A DNA stretch of 64,000 nucleotides from positions 3,596,001 to 3,660,000 of the forward strand of contig JBAIAC010000021.1 in assembly GCA_037349315.1 (NCBI GenBank). Direction: 5' to 3'. Shown in pieces: positions 1 to 9,300 of this stretch (position 1 is its first letter; each line of letters begins with the position of its first letter). A program made the position numbers and the translations under genes. The stretch comes from Chelydra serpentina (Eukaryota; Chordata; Testudines; Chelydridae). Below the pieces are notes generated by a model, which was not told where the DNA came from, searched no databases, and saw nothing but the letters and a program-made list of their open reading frames with translations.

Positions 1-893
1 TGTGGTTCACAGTAGGTAGGTTGCAGTAGCCCTCCCTTTCTTGTTTTCCTTCTTGCATTCAGTAACATGACACTGTCCCCAACCTCGCACGTTATTTTCC
101 CATGTTTACGAGTCTTAGTTTTGGCATACTGTATCTGTTGCTTTTCTTGTGCTTTAGAAATATTAGTAAGAGCCAGTTCAATGTCAGCAGCACATCTAGA
201 TTCCATATTTCTGAAGTACTCTTTGTAGAATTGTTCATCAAGTTCCTCAAAATCTGTTGGCTTTGTAAACAAATGGAGAAGGAGTTGTGTGTGTAAAATG
301 AACAATCCCAGAATAACATATGCACCTGAAAGCTGATGGTTCTTAAAGACACCTACCATGTAATTTTCTGAGACTTGGTCTGGGAATGTTGCTTCAAAGC
401 CATACAGTAGTCAAAAGGGTGACATTTTGGTTTCTGTGTTTGGTTTTGATGCCAAAGAAAATAAAATGTCACCAAGAAATGTGTCCCAATTACTCCTAGT
501 GTCATCAACCAACTTCCGCAATGCTCTATAACAAATGGTGATGGATTCTTTTTTTGGGAGTGGAGTGGGGTGAGGTGGGGGGTAAGGACTGTCTTTACTG
601 AGAGAAATTGTACGCAGTCCAAAAGGTGTAAAGAGGTCATCCTAGTTTATTGGTACGATTACTTTTTCTTGAAATAAAAGATAAGTGGACTTGCAATGTA
701 CTAAAATTTTGAAGCAGTTTGTACCTTCTGGCATAGTGCATTCTCCTTGCTATTAATACTGTAATTTTCCCAGATGTAAAATTACCTTTTGATGGATTTG
801 TTTGTGTTTTCAGCCAATCCATTGGTCTGTGGGTGGTATGGGCTGGTGAAGCTATGCGGTAGTCCCAATGCTTTGTAAATGTCTAGGTTATAC
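1..893 (-). pseudogene. Degenerate Ty3/gypsy-type integrase relic
   Basis: Reading the minus strand downward from about 893, short in-frame stretches match a retrotransposon integrase. The catalytic-core motif YHPQTNGLAE lies near 840-800. An ALRKLV...NWDTFL segment follows at about 520-440, and a C-terminal QEKQ...VGDSVMLL...RKGG stretch at about 150-20. The pieces lie in different frames, with stops and about 250 bp of unrelated sequence between the first two. No gag, RT or LTR is visible, and the element runs off the left window edge. Integrase family identity is recognised from the motif; the exact clade is not resolved. Confidence 0.6.
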
Positions 894-1479
894 TGAAAGA
901 AAAAAGGTTATGCCATAAACTTTCCTTTGGACAGATTTGGTGGGTAAAAAGAGACCAAAGAATAAAATGTTATTGCAGCCCTGATGTGGTGACCAGCAGT
1001 AATCCTTGCCAAATACTGAGTGGAAGTTCATAGAAACTTGTCAGCAAAAATGCCCATAAAGAAAAACTCACCAGGGCAATGAAGCCTATGTTCACTGTCA
1101 GCTATCTGTGACCTGAAAGTGTGGTTGAAGACAGTCAAAAACAACCTCAGAAATAAGTATTTACCTCATTATTGAATTCTGGCCCACAATATATCAGTAT
1201 ACACCGTGGACATCCAAGTCGGCATATAATTTCATATTTTCAATAAGCCCAGGAAAAGTATGAGGGTAGACTAAGATTCATTCGGGTGTTTAGGCTCCAG
1301 CTTTGGTGGAACTGACCATACCGCACCCTAAAGAATCAGGGACAAAGAGGCGCATAAGAACAAAATATCATTTATTTATTAAAATATCTTGACTTCAGGG
1401 TGTATAACCCGTGTTTTTAGAATTCTTGTGGTTGTCAAAGTATCTTGGGATTGTAGATGTGTGTTCATTATGTTTTGAA
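894..1479. other. No gene or recognisable repeat seen
   Basis: This AT-rich stretch has only short ORFs. No splice-bounded coding exon, RNA gene or inverted repeat could be supported. It is probably old degraded repeat DNA. Confidence 0.4.
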
Positions 1480-1766
1480 GACCAAAACTATGAATGGGTT
1501 CAACAAAGAATTAGATCAGTCCCTCAGGATAGGTGCATCAGCTATTAGCCAAGATAATCAGGGATACAGCTCCATGCTCTGCATGTCCCTAAACCATCCT
1601 CTGTCTGGCAGATGCTAGGAGTGGACAATTGGATGGTTCACTCAGAGATTGCCTGTTCTGTTCATTCCCTTAGAAGCACCTGGCACTGGCCACTGTCAGA
1701 AGACAGGATACTGGACTAGACGGACTACTTGTCTGACCCACAATGGCAGTTCTAATGTTCAGCAAA
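1480..1766 (+). repeat. LINE 3' end relic (CR1/L3-like)
   Basis: The sequence has the form of a LINE 3' terminus. A short coding tail near 1497-1600 (FNKELDQSLRIG-type residues) is followed by a 3' UTR ending in a TTCTAATGTTC-like tail. I recognise this as a common sauropsid CR1-clade/L3-like terminus. There is no 5' part. The subfamily is uncertain. Confidence 0.5.
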
Positions 1767-2252
1767 AATTACAACAGATTTTTGCCTTTGAGAAAGATGT
1801 TATAGGAGATAGTATACGGCCTTTATTGAATATTTGAGAATCAAGTTGTACACACAAGCAATGGCATGTGGAAAAACACTAAGGGCTGGATTGAGAGGCA
1901 AAATAACAGTTGCAAAACGCAATCACCATTGGTAGATTGAATGAAAACAAACTTTTGACACCAGTCCATACATTTAGTGAGACAGGAACTCAGATGACCC
2001 AACAGAATAAACATTCTGCTCTAAAAACAAGGGGAAAAAAGTTAGAATTAAAAATCCCAAATTAGAAATCACAGTTAAAAACAGCAAGTGCACTGTGTAA
2101 GGGGGTCGGACTCACCCCTGCAGCACCTCCTGCTGGTCAGTCCAGGGAATTAGCTCGCCAGCCTCTGCCGACCAATGATCCACCTGACCGCTCTGGCCCC
2201 GTGTCCCTCCCAGGACCCGGTGCCCTTTTAACTGGGGTGCTGCCCTCTGGAT
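1767..2252. other. Unassigned sequence, possible LTR fragment
   Basis: No gene is seen. From about 2105 the base composition changes to GC-rich sequence resembling a gypsy LTR fragment, but neither the other LTR end nor a target-site duplication could be found. Confidence 0.3.
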
Positions 2253-2490
2253 CTTTCGGGGATCGATTTTTCACGTCTCGTTTAGACGCGATTAATCGAT
2301 CCCCGAAAGCGCTCCCCGTCGGCTACGGAAATCCACCTCATCGAAAGGTGGAAGCGGAGTCGACGGGGGAGCGGCAGCGATCGACTCGCCGCCATCCTCA
2401 TGGCCAGGTAAGTCGACTACGATACGCCGACTTCAGCTACGCTATTCACGTAGCTGAATCTGCGTATCGTAGATCGACACCCTCCCCCCC
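2253..2490. mobile_element. Fold-back MITE with two hairpins
   Basis: Two strong palindromes lie 100 bp apart. In 2253-2309 the arm CTTTCGGGGATCGATT is perfectly complementary to 2294-2309, with a smaller CGTCT/AGACG stem inside. In 2412-2478 the arms GTCGA.CTACGATACG and TTCAGCTACG pair with CGTAGCTGAA and CGTATCGTAG.TCGAC around a 7-nt loop. There is no coding capacity. The structure fits a non-autonomous DNA transposon; family unknown. Confidence 0.55.
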
Positions 2491-2494
2491 CAGT

Positions 2495-2669
2495 GTAGCC
2501 CTGGGCTGAGGGAGGTGGTGGAATCTCCATCCTTAGTGGCTTTTAAGGCCCGGCTTGACAAAGCCCTGGCTGGGATGATCTAGTTGGGGTGGGTCCTGCT
2601 TTGAGCAGGGGTTGGACTAGATGACCTCCTGAGGTCCCTTCCAACCCTGAGATTCTATGATTCTATGAA
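2495..2669 (+). mobile_element. CR1 3' end
   Basis: The sequence encodes the end of CR1 ORF2 (GGGGIS-type residues, then the [17 protein letters not shown] terminus). The typical CR1 3' UTR follows and ends in ATTCTATGATTCTATGA at about 2650-2668. It is severely 5'-truncated, as is usual for CR1. Confidence 0.85.
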
Positions 2670-2964
2670 GTGCAATACTAGAAACACAGCTGTCATTCCT
2701 AAAACTACTAGCATGAACTTACTTATATATATTTTCAATGAGTATTTGCTGTTAAAATACAAATTAAATAGCACAATGACACGCATCTGCACAATAACAA
2801 AGCTAAATGATGAAATCCTAAAAGTAATTCAGGGAATCCCAGCAGCAGCAAAGACAAACCGATGAACTGCTAGGAGACTCTATGCAGTCAGATACACTGA
2901 TTAGGGATTCTTTGTTTCTGAGGGGGGTATATGTATGTAAAATATTTCACTGAATTAAGTCTCC
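2670..2964. other. No feature seen
   Basis: AT-rich sequence without a convincing ORF or repeat structure. Confidence 0.4.
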
Positions 2965-2984
2965 TTTTTTTTTTTAAATGGAGA

Positions 2985-3172
2985 TATGCCAATCTCCTAG
3001 AACAACCTTTCAAGGTCATCAAGTCCAGTCCCCTGCCTTCACTAGCAGGACCAAGTACTGTCCCCTGACAGATTTTTGCCCCAGATTCCTAAGTGGCCCC
3101 CTCAAGGATTGAACTCACAACACTGGGTTTAGCAGGCCAATGCTCAAACCACTGAGCTATCCCTCCTCCTCC
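2985..3172 (-). mobile_element. tRNA-derived SINE (tortoise/cryptodire type)
   Basis: On the minus strand the head reads GAGGGATAGCTCAGTGGTTT with a tRNA A-box, followed by a GAGTTCAATCC B-box. A tRNA-unrelated body ends in a tail around GACCTTGAAAGGTTGT that resembles CR1/LINE 3' ends. The same element occurs at 23272-23470 and 62580-62757. This SINE class is known from turtles. It is not a tRNA gene: the acceptor and anticodon folds are not complete. Confidence 0.75.
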
Positions 3173-3885
3173 TGCAGCACCTCAGTAGGTTACATCAGAC
3201 AAAGAGAGCTACAGTGACTAGGCATTGGGATGCCTGTGCCTTTAAGAACCCAGCCCTGGGAAACCCATACTGAGAGGTGCTGTCTGTGAGAGAGGAAATA
3301 AAAAAGTCCCTTTGCCCTCCCCCGCCCCTCCCCCCACTATTTTTGCAAACACTCAGTGGTGTCTCAGTCCACCGGGATAACTGTTACCCCCTCTGCCCCT
3401 GCCTGTGCCAGGGTTTTGCCCTCTGTCACCCTCTGGCAGCGCCTCACCCCTGGGCTTAACCCCGACTCCTTCCCCCCTCCCCTGATTTTACCCCTCAGTC
3501 CCTCTCCTAACCCTGCCTCCAGCTGCTTGACACCCCTGACCAGTCGATGTTCGCCCCCTGCTCATACCCTGACCGCCCCCCTCCCCCGATTTGCTCCCGT
3601 CCCCCTTTCTAACCCCTGTAAAAAGCAGTCAGCAGAATCTTATGACTAGAAAGGGCAGGCTGAAGGGCAGTGGCTTCAGCAGATATTACTGAGCATGTTC
3701 AGTTCGTGTAACCGTGCAAAAAAATCAGTCAGCAGAATCTTACGTCACCCCCCCCCCCTTGCATTCAGGCTGTGGTTCAATGTCACCCTGCTAGCGCCTG
3801 TGACCCACCAGCAGCCCTGTGTGCCCCATTCTGTCCATCCATTGCCTTCAGACCTCGGCCCACAGGTAGGGGGCTGTGAAGTATA
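3173..3885. other. Unassigned C-rich sequence
   Basis: There are pyrimidine-rich runs (about 3310-3610) and short shadow ORFs but no exon structure. The A/B duplication homology starts only at about 3886, so this is the unique left flank of copy A. Confidence 0.4.
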
Positions 3886-4063
3886 GTATATAGAGCGGTA
3901 TAAGCAAGTCAGTGTCAGTATGAAAGTTTAGATTGTACTGACTTTGCGAGTGCTTTTTGTTAGCTGTTGTAAAACTAGGCCACTCTCTAGATGAGATGGT
4001 GTACTCCCTGGAAGGCCTCTGCGTACCCCCAGGAGTAGATGTACCCCTGGTTGAGAACCACTG
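3886..4063 (+). mobile_element. hAT element, right half only
   Basis: The sequence matches the right half of the complete hAT copy at 26740-27145 and ends in GGTTGAGAACCACTG followed by ACCTAAGT. The left half and left target duplication are missing, so the copy A duplication boundary falls inside this element. Confidence 0.75.
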
Positions 4064-5479
4064 ACCTAAGTGATTTGCCCAAGGTCACAGAGAGAGCAAG
4101 TGGCAGAGCTAGGAATAGAAACCAGGAGTCCTGTAGCCCAGCCCAGCACCACAGCCACCAGCCCAGCCTCGCTCCCTCATTCAAGGCTCCGAACGCACCT
4201 CTGTATGGCCTGGCCTGGCCTGGCCTGGAGAATGCAGCAAGGCTGCCGTCCATGAGCCCCTCTGCCTCATGAGCTGGGCTGGCACAACACCGCAATGTTC
4301 ACCTCCCTTGATGGCCAACACAGTGCATGCTTTGGGCATGCTCTTGCTCCAGCACTGCTCGATGATGCTAGCCTGGTTGGTGCTCAAATCAGGGTTGGGT
4401 CCCTCCTTTGCAATAGCACAGAGAGGGGGAGACACAGCTGGGATCCCATTCCAGGGCAGTCCTGGCTCCCAACCCCCACTGCTATAACCCACCAGCCTCC
4501 CCTCCCCTTCCAGAGACGGATAGAACCCAGGCATCCCGAGGCACCTGGTGACCACTGTTCCCTCTAAGCTGTGCGCATGTGCGCGCGCACACAGATCCTA
4601 AACCCCGCCCACGCGGCGAAACACTGTGCGCACAACAATTTGCACAGAAGAAATTTTTTGTGCACACGACCTATCAAAAATTAGAGGGAACATTGCTGGT
4701 GACCCTCCCTATCGCAAACCACCAGTCCCAAGGCCCTTCCCCTCTTCAGCCACCTTTAGCTGTTACCTCAGGCAGGCAGCATGAACCACAGGGACTGGAC
4801 TGCCCCCCTCTTATGTGAAACAGCTGCTGGAGGGGGGCACAGACCCAGCCATGTTAGGGGAGGTGCTGTGGGACAGAGGAAAGGTCCAGTGGAGGAAGGA
4901 TGAGAATGGGAGAGACACTTCCCCACAGACCAGCATCCTCTGCTCCAACAGCCAGAGACAGTGCTGGCCTTGGGCTAACAGATGTTAGGGGGTGCTGGGG
5001 TTAGGGGCAACAGAGTCAGTGGTTGTGGGTCAAGGCTGGGCTCTGTAGCGCCCCCTCTGGCTGGAGCTGTGTCACACACAGAATCTGTATGGGGCAGCTG
5101 CCCTCCCCATGGCACTGGGCAGGGATATGGATGTGATCTCCTGAAACACAAACACAGACAGCCATGTGAGAACTCCTGGAACCACAGGGGCTAGAATTAG
5201 GAGTGCTGGGCTGAAGTGGTTTCCAATACGTACAGGGGTTATGTTTTGGTTCATTGGCTCTCAGCACCACTCCCGCACCTTGCCTGTAACACACGTAGAC
5301 ACCGAGCGAGCGCTGCTCAGACACACACACACCATACACAGCCTGGGGTGTGACCTCCTGTAACACACCCACCAACATCACACAGCCTAGTAACAACCAC
5401 ACGCTACACAGCCCGACCCTTGTCTTACTGTGACACACACGCTGCACAGCCTGGCCGGGACGCTGCCCCACTACTTTCC
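4064..5479. other. Upstream flank of KRAB-ZNF copy A
   Basis: This flank is homologous to 27146-28700 in copy B, and parts match 53365-53857 in copy C. It contains only short ORFs and a CA-rich tract at 5270-5450. A segment at 4262-4390 is conserved in all three copies, but no gene was recognised in it. One hAT MITE (4553-4695) interrupts it. Confidence 0.5.
4553..4695. mobile_element. hAT MITE with 8-bp target duplication
   Basis: The 143-bp element starts CACTGTTCCCTCTAAG and ends TTAGAGGGAACATTG, giving terminal inverted repeats. It is flanked by perfect CTGGTGAC duplications (4545-4552 and 4696-4703). Copy B at 27624-27631 has a single GTGGTGAC and no element, a natural empty site. An 8-bp duplication is the hAT hallmark. 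Confidence 0.9.
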
Positions 5480-6300
5480 CCTCCCCCACCTAGAGCCGGG
5501 AGAGAACCCAGGAGTCCGGGCTCCCAGGCCCCCGCAACCACACGGCCGCTGGAGCTGGCGGCGCAGGCGCGAGGGCTTTGGAGCCGGGGACGGGCGGGGA
5601 GCGCAGCAGGGCTGGAGTCGGCGCGTCTCGCAGCGCCCAGCGAGCCGGGCGCCTCGGGTCCCAGCCCGGCCCCTGCGCGGGGCGGGTCCCGGCTGCAGCC
5701 CCAGGGCGGGGAGCGGGCGCGAGGCGGCCCCGGGGAGGCACCAGCCGCGGGGCGGGAAGTCGCTGCCCGGGCGGAGGAAGCGGCCGGGGCCGAGCCCGGC
5801 GATGGCTGCAGCGGGGCCGGCGCAGGTAGGACGCGGGGCGGGGACTCCCCGGCCGGGCACTGGCTGGTCCCGGCTGGGGGCCGAGGGGGGCCGGGACCCG
5901 GGTCCCTCCCGCGCTAGTGACCCCGGGCCTGGGGGCTGCAGCAGCCGGAGCGCTGGGGCCGGGGAGCGGCTCTGGGGCCCCGGGGCTGGGCGGCCCTGGC
6001 CGGGCGGACACGCGGAGCCGGGCGCGGCCCCTTCCCCTGAGCGAGGCCCCGGCCGGGCCGAGGAGCCCCGAGGCGCCCGAGCCAGGGGCGGGAGCGGGGC
6101 TGAGCACAGGCCTGGGGCGGAGGCGGGGACTCCGGCCGGGGAGGGGGGAGGAGCCTGTTCCCTGCCCTGGGACTCGGGCCCTTCCCAGCGCCCCGGCCCA
6201 GAGCCCCGTGGGGAGCCGAGGGCGACTCCTGTCCCCGGCCAGCAGGGCCCGAGTCCCTGGGGGAGCTGTGTGGATGGAGGAGTCTCCCTGGGTCTGAGTG
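5480..6300 (+). promoter_or_regulatory. CpG-island promoter of KRAB-ZNF copy A
   Basis: The stretch is extremely GC- and CpG-rich, begins upstream of the first coding exon and extends into intron 1. It matches the CpG-rich region 52020-52680 upstream of copy C and is deleted from copy B. No TATA box is obvious, so a CpG-type dispersed promoter is inferred. The long ORFs across it on both strands are composition artefacts. Confidence 0.65.
5802..5825 (+). CDS. Copy A exon 1 (coding part)
   Basis: ATG begins an 8-codon exon encoding MAAAGPAQ and ends at a GCGCAG|GTAGG donor in phase 0. The identical exon is found in copy C at 52338-52315. The start is chosen because it is the first ATG in a conserved context inside the CpG island and leads in phase into KRAB-A. 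Confidence 0.8.
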
Positions 6301-9300
6301 TGTAACGCTTGTGCCAGCAGCTCCAGGTGGCGTTTGAGGACGTCGCTGTGTATTTCACCCGGGAGGAGTGGGAGCTCTTATCCTGGCCAGAGAAGCAGCT
6401 GTACCGGGACCAGATGCTGAGGAATTACCGGGCCCTTGTTTCCCTGGGTAAGGATCAATGTCCCTTCTTTTATTCACAGCTGTGAAATGTAGGGTTCCTT
6501 CAAGGCCTCTGCTGCCATCTGCCACCCAGCAGCCAAATGGTGGCAAATGTCAGCCCCTTTCAGGCCAGCTTCCTGTTGAAGGACAACTCAGGGCTGCAGA
6601 GCCTGGGGCTAATCTCTGTGTAACTTACTTATTACATACCTCAGCCCTGGCACAGAGGTGGTAGCAAACAGCACATGAGCAACAACCTCTTCCAGGAATC
6701 CCAGCCCAGCAGGAGCGGCTCTAACAATTTTGCCGCCCCAAGCAGTCGCCGTGGCCCCGCCCCTGACGCAGGCAGACGTTATGGGGCCCCTGATGCAGGC
6801 AGTCCGAGTCCCGCAGCGACAAAGGAAGAGCGGTGGACCTGCCGCCAAATTGCCGCTGCGGCGGGTGAGAATGGGGCGGCAGTCCGAGTCCCGCGGTGGC
6901 AATTTGGCGGCGGGAAGAGCGGACCTGCCGCCGAATTGCCGCCGCAGGATTCGGACCCTTCTCGATGCCACCCCAAGCACCAGCTTGGAAAGCTGGTGCC
7001 TGGAGCTGGCCTTGCAGCCCAGCCACCGAGGGCAGCAACTCTGCCTTAAGAACTGACTCTAGTTAGACAAATAAGGCAGGGAGAAAACTCTCCTGCTGCT
7101 TGTAACAGCTCCCCATCTCCTCAAAAAGAATGAACAACATAGTAAATTTAACAACCGTACAGTTGAACAATGCTGCATCCTAAGCAAAAGAACTGATAGG
7201 TCTGTGTCATGACCCTGATGGGCAAGGTCCCCTGGGAAAATAACATGAGGGGGAAAGGAGTCGAGGAAAGCTGGCTGTATTTTAAAGAATCCTTATTGAG
7301 GTTGCAGGAACAAACCATCCCGATGTGTAGAAAGAAAAGTAAATATGGCAGGCGACCAGCTTGGCTTAACAGTGAAATCCTTGCCCATCTTAAACACAAA
7401 AAAGCAGCTTACAAGAAGTGGAAGATTGGACAAATGACCAGGGAGGAGTATAAAAATATTGCTCAGGCATGCAGGAGTGAAATTAGGAAGGCCAAATCAC
7501 ACTTGGAGTTGCAGCTAGCCGGAGATGTTAGGAGTAACAAGAAGGGTTTCTTCAGGTATGTTAGCAACAAGAAGAAAGTCCAGGAAAGTGTGGGCCCCTT
7601 GCTGAATGAGGGCGGGAACCTAGTGACAGAGGATGTGGAGAAAGCTAGTGTACTCAATGCTTTTTTTGCCTCTGTCTTCACAGACAAGGTCAGCTCCCAG
7701 ACGGCTGCACTCCACAGCACGGTATGGGGAGGAGGTGACCAGCCCTCTGTGGAGAAAGAAGTAGTTCGGGACTATTTAGAAAAGCTGGACGACCGCAAGT
7801 CCATGGGGCCAGAAGCACTGCATCCGAGGGTGCTAAAGGAGTTGGCCGATGTGATTGCAGAGCCATTGGCCATTATCTTTGACAAATCATGGCAATCGGG
7901 GGAGGTCCCGGATGACTGGAAAAAAGCTAATGTAGTGCCCATCTTTAAAAAAGGGAAGAAGGAAGATCCGGGGAACTACAGGCCAGTCAGTCTTACCTCA
8001 GTCCCTGGAAAAATCATGGAACAGGTCCTCAAGGAATCAATTCTGAACCACTTAAAGGAGAGGAAAGTGATCAGGAACAGTCAGCATGGATTCACCAAGG
8101 GCAAGTCATGCCTGACTAACCTAATTGCCTTCTATGATGAGATAACTGGCTCTGTGGATGAGGGGAAAGCAGTGGATGTGCTATTTTTTGTCTTTAGCAA
8201 AGCTTTTGATACAGTCTCGCACAGCGTTCTTGCCAGCAAGTTAAAGAAGTATGGGCTGGATGAATGGACAGTAAGGTGGATAGAAAACTGGCTAGATGGT
8301 CGTGCTCAACGGGTAGTGATCAATGGCTCCATGTCTAGTTGGCAGCCGGTATCAAGTGGAGTGCCCCAAGGGTCGGTACTGAGGTCGGTTTTGTTCAATA
8401 TCTTCATTAACGATCTGGAGGATGGTGTGGACTGCACCCTTAGCAAGTTTGCAGATGACACTAAACTGGGAGGAGTGGTTGATACGCTGGAGGGTAGGGA
8501 TAGGATACAGAGGGACCTAGACAAATTAGAGGATTGGGCCAAAAGAAATCTGATGAGGTTCAACAAGGACAAGTGCAGAGTCCTGCACTTAGGACGGAAG
8601 AATCCCATGCACTGCTACAGACTAGTGACCGAATGGCTGGGCAGCAGTTCTGCAGAAAAGGACCTAGGGGTTACAGTGGATGAAAAGCTGAATATGAGTC
8701 AACAGTGTGTCCTTCTTGCCAAGAAGGCTAATGGCATTTTGGCTTGTATAAGTAGGGGCATTTCCAGCAGATCAAGGGACATGATCATTCCCCTCTATTC
8801 AGCACTGGTAAGGCCTCATTTGGAGTACTGTGTCCAGTTTTGGGCCCCACACTACAAGAAGGATGTGGATAAATTGGAAAGAGTCCAGCGGAGGGCAACA
8901 ATAATGATTAGGGGGCTGGAGCACATGACTTATGAGGAGAGGCTGAGGGAACTGGGATTGTTTAGCCTGCAAAGGGAGAAGAATGAGGGGGGATTTGATA
9001 GCTGCTTTCAACTACCTGAAAGGGGGTTCCAAAGTAGATGGATCTAGACTGTTCTCAGTGGTAGAAGATGACAGAAGGAGTCTCAAGTTGCAGTGGGGGA
9101 GGTTTAGGTTGGATATTAGGAAAACGTTTTTCACTAGTAGGGTGGTGAAGAACTGGAATGGGTTACCTAGGGAGGTGGTGGAATCTCCTTCCTTAGAGGT
9201 TTTTAAGGTCAGGCTTGACAAAGCCCTGGCTGGGATGGTTTAGTTGGGTTTGGACTAAATGACCTCCTGAGGTCCTTTCCAACCCTGAGATTCTATGATT

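Noticed and set aside
5430..6358. Large overlapping ORFs on both strands across the CpG island (up to 295 codons)
   Set aside because: GC-rich DNA lacks stop codons; composition is Pro/Gly/Arg/Ala only, and the real exons here are the short exon 1 and KRAB-A. The same applies to 52000-52830.
7463..9221. Minus-strand ORFs within the CR1 at 7208-9305
   Set aside because: Antisense shadows of the CR1 RT ORF.
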